A DNA stretch of 5,446 nucleotides from positions 1 through 5,446 of the forward strand of contig JAIRNM010000201.1 of assembly GCA_031258055.1 (NCBI GenBank). The letters run 5' to 3'. The notes under the pieces are model-generated. The model saw only the letters and a program-made list of their open reading frames with translations. It made no database searches and had not been told where the DNA came from. The DNA comes from Bifidobacteriaceae bacterium. GTDB taxonomy: Bacteria; Actinomycetota; Actinomycetes; Actinomycetales; WQXJ01. Both the position numbers and the translations under genes were made by a program. This document shows positions 1 to 5,238 of the stretch, one piece after another (the first letter of the stretch is position 1; each line of letters starts with the position of its first letter).

Positions 1-1
1 T

Positions 2-460
2 GTGCCCGCCGGAACCGTCATCGGGCAAACCATAGTGGTCGCGAGCAGCGGCCAGACAGTCCACAATGTCGAGCCGTCCCAGGGGCCGAGTAATCCGCCG
101 CCGAGTTCGCGCCCCACAAGTCAAGCCCCGAACACGCGGCCCCCGCCGAGTTCGCGTCCTACAACGGCAGCGCCTTCTCCCACCCCCAGCCGCACTACCC
201 TGCCCGCCACCCCCACACCAACGGCTGTCCCCCTAAAGCCGTCGCCGACGACCAGTTCGAAGTCTGGCCGGGACGTTCCGTCGCCAACCGATGACACCGG
301 CGTCAGGGTCGGCGGCCCGATGATTGATGACTCGGGCGGCGGAAGTGTCACCGGCGGCACTAGCGGTGGCCAAACGGATTCCGAGAGCTTTGAAGCGCAG
401 CCCGTCAGATCCCAGCGGCTCGACCGCCGCTTCGCGTACGCCGTCAGCGAGCGGATCTAG
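2..460 (+). CDS. C-terminal part of a secreted or surface protein with P/T/S-rich linker (5' partial, frameshifted)
   Basis: The reading frame is open at the left edge, so the true start is probably upstream; the GTG at position 2 is unlikely to be the real start. The first 30 or so residues (GTVIGQT, then SSGQTV and SQGP) resemble the end of a PASTA repeat. That match is by eye and weak. From about residue 27 to 90 the chain is almost entirely Pro, Thr, Ser, Ala and Arg, typical of an extracellular stalk or wall-spanning linker. A Gly/Asp-rich stretch follows (MIDDSGGGSVTGG). After about residue 130 the composition changes abruptly to Arg-rich (RSQRLDRR) and the frame stops at 460. The compositionally matching continuation, with a membrane anchor, lies in the +1 frame (see 391-644). 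The gene therefore seems to carry a frameshift around 385-415. The function is unknown. It could be the tail of a PASTA-containing kinase or a wall-anchored protein. Confidence 0.6.
   Translation: MPAGTVIGQTIVVASSGQTVHNVEPSQGPSNPPPSSRPTSQAPNTRPPPSSRPTTAAPSPTPSRTTLPATPTPTAVPLKPSPTTSSKSGRDVPSPTDDTGVRVGGPMIDDSGGGSVTGGTSGGQTDSESFEAQPVRSQRLDRRFAYAVSERI
98..164 (+). repeat. Imperfect direct repeat in the P/T/S linker
   Basis: A 22-base unit at 98-119 recurs at 143-164, 45 bases (15 codons) later. Only two positions differ, both C to T at third codon positions. The unit encodes PPSSRPT in both copies. The synonymous differences suggest an old internal duplication kept under protein-level constraint. 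Confidence 0.6.
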
Positions 461-644
461 TTCGGCGCCAAGTGGCCAAAATGCCACACCCCGGTCTTCA
501 AGGGAACCCGACCTGGCCGCTCCCGAACCACCAGCCGGAGCGTCCTCACGCACAATCGGTTTCGGTTTGATGGGTATTGGCATCTTTGGGCTGCTGGGAC
601 TTGGAATCTACGTGATGCGGCGAGGCGGATTCTTCGCCGCCTGA
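391..644 (+). pseudogene. Out-of-frame C-terminal membrane anchor of the preceding surface protein
   Basis: This segment is in the frame one base ahead of the upstream linker. It continues the same low-complexity style: a Ser/Pro/Ala-rich stretch (SDPSGSTAASRTPSASG), then a Pro/Ala stretch. It ends in a hydrophobic Gly-rich helix (FGLMGIGIFGLLGLGIYV) followed by a short basic tail (MRRGG) and a TGA at 642-644. This is the usual layout of a single C-terminal transmembrane anchor with a positively charged inside end. No LPXTG sortase motif precedes it. The frame is open from an ATG at 324, but the part before about 391 (Arg/Ala-rich) is less convincing than the overlapping frame. I see no ribosome binding site, so I read it as the severed end of the upstream gene rather than a separate one. 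A programmed +1 shift or a sequence error is also possible. Confidence 0.55.
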
Positions 645-704
645 TCAGTCCATTGACCCGGCGGGTAAGCCGTCATTCGCGACTTGGCTGATGACTTAGC
701 CTTG

Positions 705-718
705 CCCCTGGCGAGGGG
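705..718 (+). other. Short GC-rich hairpin 3' of the surface-protein gene
   Basis: CCCCT (705-709) pairs with AGGGG (714-718) around a four-base loop, about 60 bases after the stop at 644. Only TT follows, not a T-tract, so it is at best a weak intrinsic terminator. Confidence 0.25.
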
Positions 719-729
719 TTAAAGAGATC

Positions 730-794
730 GGTTCTCCCGGCTGTTACGCCTACGCCCGGCGAAGTGAGGCATCGACCCGGCAGCCGGAAGAATC
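730..794. repeat. Long inverted repeat (stem-loop) in convergent intergenic region
   Basis: Bases 732-743 (ttctcccggctg) pair with 781-792 (cagccggaagaa) with one C/A mismatch (736/788). G731-T793 and G730-C794 extend the stem to about 14 positions. The 37-base loop contains a further pair, GCCT (748-751) with AGGC (767-770). No T-tract follows on either strand, so it is not a classical intrinsic terminator. It may be a bidirectional RNA 3' end, an mRNA-protecting hairpin for the upstream gene, or part of the structured RNA that begins about 60 bases further on. Confidence 0.45.
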
Positions 795-820
795 CGCTAG
801 CCGACAAACTATCACCGAAA

Positions 821-836
821 TGTGATTCAGGTCACA
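821..836. promoter_or_regulatory. Perfect CRP/GlxR-family operator
   Basis: The 16 bases tgtgattcaggtcaca read TGTGA-N6-TCACA. Both half-sites match the established binding consensus of CRP-family regulators, including actinobacterial GlxR and mycobacterial CRP. The site lies between two convergent genes, so it is upstream of no annotated protein start. On the plus strand it directly precedes the putative structured RNA. Possible -10 elements are TATGAG (840-845) and the weaker TAATGC (849-854). With the latter, TTCAGG inside the operator sits 17 bases upstream as a poor -35. Whether it activates or represses cannot be told from the sequence. Confidence 0.65.
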
Positions 837-853
837 GGCTATGAGTGGTAATG

Positions 854-1079
854 CCTAAAGGAGGTTGGCGCCAGCCGGGTCGAACCGCGGCTGGTCTGAT
901 GAGTTGAGGGGCCCGGCGGGACGGGCGCCATTGGCCGTCCACCGGGCCGAGCCGACCCCAGTGATCGCTGGCAACCGGTGGGCGGACACGCGGCGCCGGG
1001 TTGATCGCGGGGCGAGGGACGTCCCCGGTGCCGGGCCGGAAAGGGAAAGGCGGAAACCCAACCGGCTCAGAACCTTAGA
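854..1079 (+). ncRNA. Candidate structured non-coding RNA, family not recognised
   Basis: Nested and consecutive stems fill this stretch. Outer pairing is GGTTGG (863-868) with CCAACC (1058-1063), and CTAAAGG (855-861, one bulged A) with CCTTAG (1073-1078). Inside are 871-880 with 884-894 (one bulged G), 910-916 with 942-948 continuing as 919-924 with 935-940, 958-962 with 967-971, and 991-1000 with 1024-1033 (ten pairs, one G-U). An alternative 3' stem pairs 1033-1039 with 1062-1068 and competes with the outer one. A perfect CRP-type site lies 18 bases upstream, which favours plus-strand transcription. I do not see the signatures of tmRNA, RNase P RNA, SRP RNA, tRNA or the common actinobacterial riboswitches. 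No protein start follows on this strand before the convergent gene at 1107, which argues against a cis riboswitch. GC-rich DNA folds easily, so chance structure is the main alternative. Confidence 0.42.
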
Positions 1080-1106
1080 GGGGCTGTCGGCTCACATCTA
1101 GTTGCG

Positions 1107-1565
1107 CTAGTGGGGGTGGTGGCGCCATTCGGTGCAAGGCCCAGAAGCGTCGCAGAATGGTTGATTGCCGGTTGAACCGCAGCGGCAAAGGGCCGCCCGA
1201 GTCTCCGGCATCGTCCTTCCATTGTGTTCTATTTCTAACGCCCCTTCGACCCAGAGTGGTTCGCCGTCCGCAGTTCGGACAGTGACGGGGCTGTGGCCCT
1301 GTTCGACCGGCCGGGCCGGATCGGTGTACTCGTAGTGCAGGGCACCAGAAGGACAGCGCCGGATCACCTGGGCGATCTCAGCTGGATCGCCCGCGTCTGG
1401 CAAGACCCAGGGACGGCGCTTAGTGTCGAAGACGGCTGGAATGGTGCGCACGCAGACGCCAACATGGAGGCAGCGCGTCAGGTCGAAACTGACGGTGATT
1501 TGGTCGCCGTAATAGTCTTTAGCGCCCACCGGGCGGGCGCTGGTCTGATCGGCGGTGGTGGTCAT
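1107..1565 (-). CDS. Fused Fer4_19 (YjdI-like) and CDGSH-like iron-sulphur protein
   Basis: This is a 152-residue soluble protein that probably carries two iron-sulphur clusters and acts in electron transfer or redox sensing. Residues 23-80 match the Fer4_19 / YjdI divergent mono-cluster domain, with Cys32 and Cys38 (RCLHVGVCVR) and Cys71 in RRCPSGALHY. Residues 120-152 match the CDGSH zinc-finger-like domain that normally binds a 2Fe-2S cluster through three Cys and one His. CRCGSTGNQPFCD supplies Cys127, Cys129 and Cys138. The usual CDGSH end is CDASG here, so the expected His at 142 is Gly. Another Cys (144) and His149, 150 and 152 follow, so the fourth ligand must differ or be absent. The ATG at 1565 has GGAG nine bases upstream. 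The gene lies 36 bases behind the acetyltransferase gene, probably in one transcript. YjdI and YjdJ are also neighbours in Escherichia coli. The specific partner is unknown. Confidence 0.88.
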   Translation of the reverse strand: MTTTADQTSARPVGAKDYYGDQITVSFDLTRCLHVGVCVRTIPAVFDTKRRPWVLPDAGDPAEIAQVIRRCPSGALHYEYTDPARPVEQGHSPVTVRTADGEPLWVEGALEIEHNGRTMPETRAALCRCGSTGNQPFCDASGPCTEWRHHPH

Positions 1566-1601
1566 GATGGGCTCCTTCGATTCTTTTGAGCGGTCGGGCG
1601 G

Positions 1602-1955
1602 TCAGGCACTGGCGGGATCAATGGCAGGATCGACAGCGGGAAGGCCGAAGGCAGCGCGCCGGATGGGCGGCACCAGATCGGCGTATTCCGGGTGCGTCTC
1701 AATGTAATGCCGGACGAAAGAGCAATAGGGGAGCACCGCCAGTTGGCGCTGGCGGGCGTCATCAAGCGCGGCTTGGACCAGCACTTGGCCCAAACCCTGC
1801 CCGGAGACCTGGGGCGAGATTTCGGTGTGGACAAAAGCGATTTGGCCGTCGCCTAACTCGTATTGGGCCAGGCCGATCATAGTGTCGCCAGCGAGCAGTT
1901 CGTATTGGCCCGCGTCGGTGTCATTTCGAACGGTCAATTGTGGGTTGGAGGCCAT
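1602..1955 (-). CDS. YjdJ-like GNAT family N-acetyltransferase (PF14542 type)
   Basis: This is a compact GNAT protein of 117 residues, expected to transfer acetyl from acetyl-CoA to an unidentified amine. It has the short YjdJ / Acetyltransf_CG layout: strands IGLAQYEL and QIAFVHTEI, then the acetyl-CoA phosphate-binding loop QVSGQGLG (residues 49-56) starting the next helix. The motif LAVLPYCSFVRHYIETHPEY (72-91) follows, with the Cys (78) usual for this subfamily. A tail of about 20 residues after LVPPIRRAAF is rich in Pro and Ala. The frame is open to an ATG at 2015, but I chose the ATG at 1955 because AGGAGA stands six bases upstream and the family begins near there. It is the first gene of the minus-strand pair and precedes the iron-sulphur gene by 36 bases. 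The pairing matches E. coli yjdJ and yjdI and suggests a shared but undefined role. The substrate cannot be inferred. Confidence 0.9.
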   Translation of the reverse strand: MASNPQLTVRNDTDAGQYELLAGDTMIGLAQYELGDGQIAFVHTEISPQVSGQGLGQVLVQAALDDARQRQLAVLPYCSFVRHYIETHPEYADLVPPIRRAAFGLPAVDPAIDPASA

Positions 1956-1990
1956 GGATTCTCCTGCGGATGTTGGGTTATTGATAAGAC

Positions 1991-2020
1991 AAACTTTCTC
2001 CCGTAGCGGACACATGTCAA
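1991..2020 (-). promoter_or_regulatory. Possible promoter of the acetyltransferase/iron-sulphur operon
   Basis: A perfect -35 hexamer TTGACA reads on the minus strand at 2020-2015. At 17-18 bases spacing the -10 candidates are AAAGTT (1997-1992) or AAGTTT (1996-1991), both poor. A leader of about 30 bases would precede the ATG at 1955. The weak -10 suggests an activator or a wrong guess. Confidence 0.35.
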
Positions 2021-2045
2021 ATGAGTGACCGACCGGGCTTATGCT

Positions 2046-2073
2046 TTGGACGGCGAGTTTCGAGCGCTAACAT
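2046..2073 (+). promoter_or_regulatory. Weak candidate promoter for the plus-strand operon
   Basis: TTGGAC (2046-2051) and TAACAT (2068-2073) are separated by 16 bases, matching three and four of six consensus positions. The start at 2186 would leave a leader of about 100 bases. That leader contains a perfect 10-base palindrome, AGCGATCGCT (2145-2154), and a CAGT-N6-ACTG dyad (2123-2136), either of which could be an operator. No clear better promoter was seen in 1956-2185. Confidence 0.22.
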
Positions 2074-2185
2074 CGACTACATAGGTGAGGGCGCCGATGC
2101 AACCCCCATTACGCAGTGTCTACAGTGGAATTACTGGGAGCTGGAGCGATCGCTGTGTTCCCAAAGGTCGTGAAAGGTGTGTTAC

Positions 2186-2293
2186 ATGATGGAAGCCATG
2201 AACGTGGATCAGATTGTGGCTTGGCTGAAGCTTAATCCGCAGTTGCGGGTCGCGGAATGCCTGGCGGCTTGGACCCACGGGGATATCCAGTGA
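2186..2293 (+). CDS. Small ORF of 35 codons, first gene of the signalling operon
   Basis: The frame runs from ATG 2186 to TGA 2291-2293. AAAGG (2173-2177) lies about eight bases upstream, and a second in-frame ATG at 2198 has GGAAG just before it. The product is small and soluble, with an amphipathic helical look (VDQIVAWLKLNPQLRVAECL), two Trp and one Cys. It has no signal peptide or membrane segment. Codon choice resembles the genes downstream. Its stop overlaps the GTG of the next gene in a GTGA, so translation of that gene is probably coupled to it. I do not recognise the sequence. It may be a real small protein, a leader peptide that sets expression of the next gene, or an N-terminal piece cut off by a frameshift. 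Confidence 0.5.
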   Translation: MMEAMNVDQIVAWLKLNPQLRVAECLAAWTHGDIQ

Positions 2294-3468
2294 GCGACCT
2301 GATCCTGCCCCACGTCACCTTCGCCCGCCAGGTCCTCGAAGACCTTGCGGTCGGCTTGCCGTATCCGTTCGTTCGCCGGGCCCAGATCGCGGCTCTGCCC
2401 GCCCTCCCGCAACAAAACACGATTGAGGCCCCCAGTTTCCTGATGGACATGGGACTCAGGCGCTGGCGCGACCCGCAGGTTCTATTCAAATCCTCTTTGG
2501 CGAAGCAGCCGGCCTTGAAGCGATCCTGGGCCACTCTAGCCGACAAACAAGATGAAGCTTTGGTTCTCCAAGCGCGCGCCTGGGAATCTGAACACCGCTC
2601 GACCGGTGAGATCAGCGCCGACTTGGAGTCATTGACGATCTTCACCGGGGACGACGCCGCTGGCTCGGCTTTCGCGGAACTGCTCGACTCGGCTGTCAAG
2701 CCGATCGATTCAGCCCGCCTGGCGACAGCGATGGCCACTATGTTGTCGCTGACCGATCCGCGCCGGTCCTATGAGCTGTTGCAGCACGCCGCTGCGATCT
2801 CCGCCGATCCGGTCTCGCATTTCCTCGTCGACCTGCGGATCGTGGCGTTGTTGATAAAGCGGCTGCACGACTACGACGGCGCTTTGGCGTTGATCAAAGA
2901 CCTGACTAAGGTGGCCAGTTCGGCGCTTACCCACCACATCGTCTCAGAGGCGGACGCCGAAGCGATGCAGGTATTACTACTCAATTTGCGAGCTTTGGTG
3001 GAAGTCCGCCAAGACCGCCTGTTCGAGTCGTTGACGACAATGGAACGGGCCCAAGCCCAGATGCCGGACGACGGCTTCGTTGTGGTGCCAACGGATATGG
3101 CGGACCGCTATCGCGCGCAGGTCCGGATCAACGTTGCGCAGGCGTTATGGATCACCGGGCGCGAATCGGAGGCGGTCACGGCGATCAATCGCCACGCCTC
3201 GATCACCCGCTCGGAACACCCCTATTCGCTGTCGGAGGCGCTGGCTGTGGCCGCGTACTTGAACGAATTGTTTGGTGAGCATTCGCTGGCATTGTCGTAT
3301 TGTTTGGAGGCGGAACGGCTTCTAATGAGAGAAGGCGCTCCAGCCCGTCTGGCGATGTGCCGGCGGGTGGCCGTGTCCGCCCTCAACGGGATGGGCAAGC
3401 GGGGGCGGGCGGAGAAACTTGCCCGGGCCATTCCGAGGGATGTGCTTGGGGAGAGGTTCCTTGTCTGA
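2290..3468 (+). CDS. Helical-repeat (TPR-like) cytoplasmic protein of unknown function
   Basis: This is a 392-residue protein without signal peptide, membrane segment or recognisable catalytic motif. From about residue 100 to the end it is built of paired amphipathic helices of TPR-like size. Examples are SYELLQHAAAISAD, YDGALALIKDLTKVA, RINVAQALWITGRESEAVTA and HSLALSYCLEAERLL, with small residues (A, G) at helix contacts. Such scaffolds usually bind proteins or peptides. The first 100 residues are less regular (VTFARQVLEDL, FVRRAQIAALPALP). I chose GTG 2290 because GGGG (2279-2282) sits seven bases upstream and the codon overlaps the preceding stop. An in-frame ATG at 2257 would add 11 residues but has no good ribosome binding site. 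Its end overlaps the response regulator gene by eight bases. Constant co-translation suggests that it senses for, or binds to, that regulator, but this is inference. No family name can be assigned from sequence alone. Confidence 0.85.
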   Translation: MSDLILPHVTFARQVLEDLAVGLPYPFVRRAQIAALPALPQQNTIEAPSFLMDMGLRRWRDPQVLFKSSLAKQPALKRSWATLADKQDEALVLQARAWESEHRSTGEISADLESLTIFTGDDAAGSAFAELLDSAVKPIDSARLATAMATMLSLTDPRRSYELLQHAAAISADPVSHFLVDLRIVALLIKRLHDYDGALALIKDLTKVASSALTHHIVSEADAEAMQVLLLNLRALVEVRQDRLFESLTTMERAQAQMPDDGFVVVPTDMADRYRAQVRINVAQALWITGRESEAVTAINRHASITRSEHPYSLSEALAVAAYLNELFGEHSLALSYCLEAERLLMREGAPARLAMCRRVAVSALNGMGKRGRAEKLARAIPRDVLGERFLV

Positions 3469-4339
3469 CGAACGAGACGACGGCGATCAGGGTCGGGTCG
3501 ACCCGAGGACCATGCCGCACACCGTCATCCACCAGGGAATACCGGAGTCCCAGATAAAACCGGCGACTGCCTCCGGCCAGAAGGTGAACGGCGCCTACCC
3601 ACGCTCTGGGCCCTACCCTCGGACGGCATCGGGAGCGCCCCGCCGCCTGATCAGGACGGGGCCGCCCTACTCGGCGCAGGTTACCCCCGCTGGCGGGGCG
3701 GTCCGGCGGGTCGCCCGGATTGCCATCGTGGACCAGGAGACGCTGTTTCGGACAATGGTGGTGGACGCTTTGTCGGAGGCGCCGGACCTGCGGGTGGTAG
3801 CCTCCCTCGACTCGGTCGCCCGGGCCCGCGAGGTGCTGCCCGGTCGTCACATTGACTTGCTGATCACCGACGTGGAGCAGAAGGACGGCTCCGGGGCGGT
3901 GCTGGCGGCGGAACTCCAGAAGATCAACCCCCGCCTGCGGGTTCTGCTCATGACCCGCCACGACGTCGCCTCGCTGGTCGACTCAAGTCGGCGGCATTTG
4001 ACCCGGTCATGGTCGAGTGTGTCAAAGCTTTCTAACATTGGGCGTGACGGCTTGGTTGAGATGGTCCGTCGGGTGGCGATGGACGTGCCGTCCGCCAACC
4101 CGCCCGCCGCCGAACGCCACGATCCTTTCGCCGGGCTGACTGGCCAGCAAATGGCCGTGCTTAGGCTGATCGCCGATGGCTACACCAATCAGCAGGTGGC
4201 GTTGCAGCTTGGGCTGTCGCGTCGCACCGTAGAGAACCATCTGTTGGCGATCTACCGGAGCCTGGAGATCTCAGACGAAGAAGTCAATCCGCGGGTGGCC
4301 GCCGCCCTGCTCTTGTTGTCCAAGACCCTGAAACTGTGA
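3461..4339 (+). CDS. NarL/LuxR-type response regulator with degenerate receiver and long N-terminal tail
   Basis: This is a DNA-binding transcription regulator of 292 residues from TTG 3461; GGGGAGAGG (3448-3456) stands just upstream. An ATG at 3440 is a less likely start. Residues 1-80 are a Pro/Arg/Gly-rich, probably disordered tail, absent from typical NarL proteins of about 210-220 residues. The receiver-like domain spans about 84-207. It keeps the phospho-acceptor position (Asp137 in LLITDVEQ), the Thr of beta-4 (Thr165 in LLMTRHD) and a Lys (189, in SVSKLS). The acidic pair is IVDQE instead of IVDDH, and the usual MPxxDG and SGYLLK motifs are missing, so phosphorylation may be weak or absent. 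The LuxR helix-turn-helix is canonical at about 226-271 (LTGQQMAVLRLIADGYTNQQ, then SRRTVENH). No histidine kinase lies in the window. The preceding helical-repeat protein, overlapping by eight bases, is the obvious candidate partner. Target genes are unknown. Confidence 0.9.
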   Translation: MSDERDDGDQGRVDPRTMPHTVIHQGIPESQIKPATASGQKVNGAYPRSGPYPRTASGAPRRLIRTGPPYSAQVTPAGGAVRRVARIAIVDQETLFRTMVVDALSEAPDLRVVASLDSVARAREVLPGRHIDLLITDVEQKDGSGAVLAAELQKINPRLRVLLMTRHDVASLVDSSRRHLTRSWSSVSKLSNIGRDGLVEMVRRVAMDVPSANPPAAERHDPFAGLTGQQMAVLRLIADGYTNQQVALQLGLSRRTVENHLLAIYRSLEISDEEVNPRVAAALLLLSKTLKL

Positions 4340-5238
4340 GCGCCGGCCGCTACGCCCCATCGCCCTCGGCTGACCTGCATTTGGGGAATCTCCGCACGGC
4401 GGTTGTCGCCTACTTGGCGGCCCGCCGCGATGGCTTGGCCTTCCGCCTCAGGGTCGAGGACTTGGACCAGCGCTGCCGTCCTGAGATCGCCCAGCGGCAA
4501 TTGGCTGACCTGCGCCGCCTTGGGCTGAACTGGGATGGCCCGGTCATGTACCAATCCGAACGCCAGGACGCCTACCGCCAGGCGATCACGCACCTGCGCG
4601 CGGAGGGCTTGGTTTATGAGTGCTTCTGTTCGCGCCGGGACATTATTGAGGCGCCGCGCGCGCCCCACCAGCCGCCTGGCGCTTATCCCGGCACCTGCCG
4701 CTGCTTGACTCGAACCCAGCGCGAAGCTCGCCGCGCCTCGAAAGTGCCGTCGCTCCGGTTGCGCTCCCAGGTGGACGGATTCGCGGTGGTGGACCGGTTG
4801 GTGGGGGTCAGCCGACAGCCGGTCGACGACTTCGTCCTGCGGCGGGCCGACGGCGCCTTCGCCTACAATCTGGCGGTGGTGGTGGACGATGCCGCCCAAG
4901 CGGTCACCCAAGTCACTCGCGGTGACGATCTGCTCACCTCAGCCGGTCGCCAAAGCTATCTGGGTAGCCTGTTGGGCTTACCGCCGGTTGAGTATTTGCA
5001 TCTGCCCTTGGTTCTTGGCGCCCACGGCCAGCGCCTCTCAAAGCGGGACAAAGCGCTGGCTGGAAAGCCGCTGTTCGACTCATACGGTGGTCCGGCAGGA
5101 GTATTGCAAGCGATCTGGCAGTCGCTAGGCTTAGCCGAATCCGGGTTAGGTGCGCAGGTCGAGGCGGAAATCACTTTGGATGAACTGGTGGAACAGTTTG
5201 ACTGGGAGCGCTGGAGCATCGGAGTGTGGACGGTATGA
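4336..5238 (+). CDS. gluQ: Glutamyl-Q tRNA(Asp) synthetase
   Basis: This is a paralogue of the glutamyl-tRNA synthetase catalytic domain that lacks the anticodon-binding half. It activates glutamate without tRNA and attaches it to the queuosine at position 34 of tRNA(Asp). The 300-residue length is normal. Visible motifs in order: the class I HIGH box as HLGN (15-18) in YAPSPSADLHLGN; the glutamate site RVEDLDQ (39-45); the family zinc site Cys96-x-Cys98 ... Tyr117-x3-Cys121; YNLAVVVDD (177-185); RGDDLL (195-200); and the KMSKS box as LSKRD (234-238). All expected catalytic and zinc residues are present, so the enzyme is probably active. GTG 4336 overlaps the regulator's stop as GTGA and no strong ribosome binding site precedes it, so it likely depends on coupling. 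No queuosine synthesis gene is in the window, so the host must make or import queuine for the known reaction. Confidence 0.95.
   Translation: MSAGRYAPSPSADLHLGNLRTAVVAYLAARRDGLAFRLRVEDLDQRCRPEIAQRQLADLRRLGLNWDGPVMYQSERQDAYRQAITHLRAEGLVYECFCSRRDIIEAPRAPHQPPGAYPGTCRCLTRTQREARRASKVPSLRLRSQVDGFAVVDRLVGVSRQPVDDFVLRRADGAFAYNLAVVVDDAAQAVTQVTRGDDLLTSAGRQSYLGSLLGLPPVEYLHLPLVLGAHGQRLSKRDKALAGKPLFDSYGGPAGVLQAIWQSLGLAESGLGAQVEAEITLDELVEQFDWERWSIGVWTV

Noticed and set aside
324..644. Independent gene from ATG 324 with a tail anchor
   Set aside because: No ribosome binding site is seen, it overlaps 137 bases of a better-supported frame, and its first 20 residues look like an out-of-frame translation.
600..644. 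Sortase sorting signal at the end of the surface protein
   Set aside because: A hydrophobic helix and basic tail are present, but no LPXTG-like motif precedes them.
871..894. GGTCGAACC resembling a tRNA T-arm
   Set aside because: It lacks the TTCRA loop, no acceptor or anticodon arm surrounds it, and it folds as a simple bulged hairpin.
896..903. CTGATGAG, the hammerhead ribozyme core string
   Set aside because: The following hairpin (910-948) is not succeeded by a GAA(A) core segment and stem I does not close next to a cleavage triplet, so the three-way core cannot form.
865..1101. Plus-strand TTG-started frame of 78 codons right after AAAGGAGGT
   Set aside because: The TTG directly abuts the AAAGGAGG sequence with no workable spacing, the product is a featureless Arg/Pro/Gly chain, and the segment is better explained by paired hairpin arms.
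1956..2015. N-terminal extension of the acetyltransferase to the ATG at 2015
   Set aside because: That ATG overlaps the TTGACA promoter-like hexamer and has no good Shine-Dalgarno, whereas the ATG at 1955 has AGGAGA at normal spacing.
3383..3961. Long minus-strand open frame opposite the response regulator
   Set aside because: It is rich in Arg, Pro, Gly and His, has no recognisable motif, and is the usual antisense shadow in GC-rich coding DNA.
4252..4911. 219-codon minus-strand frame opposite gluQ
   Set aside because: It lies across the conserved HIGH and zinc motifs of gluQ and has antisense-type composition without any domain.
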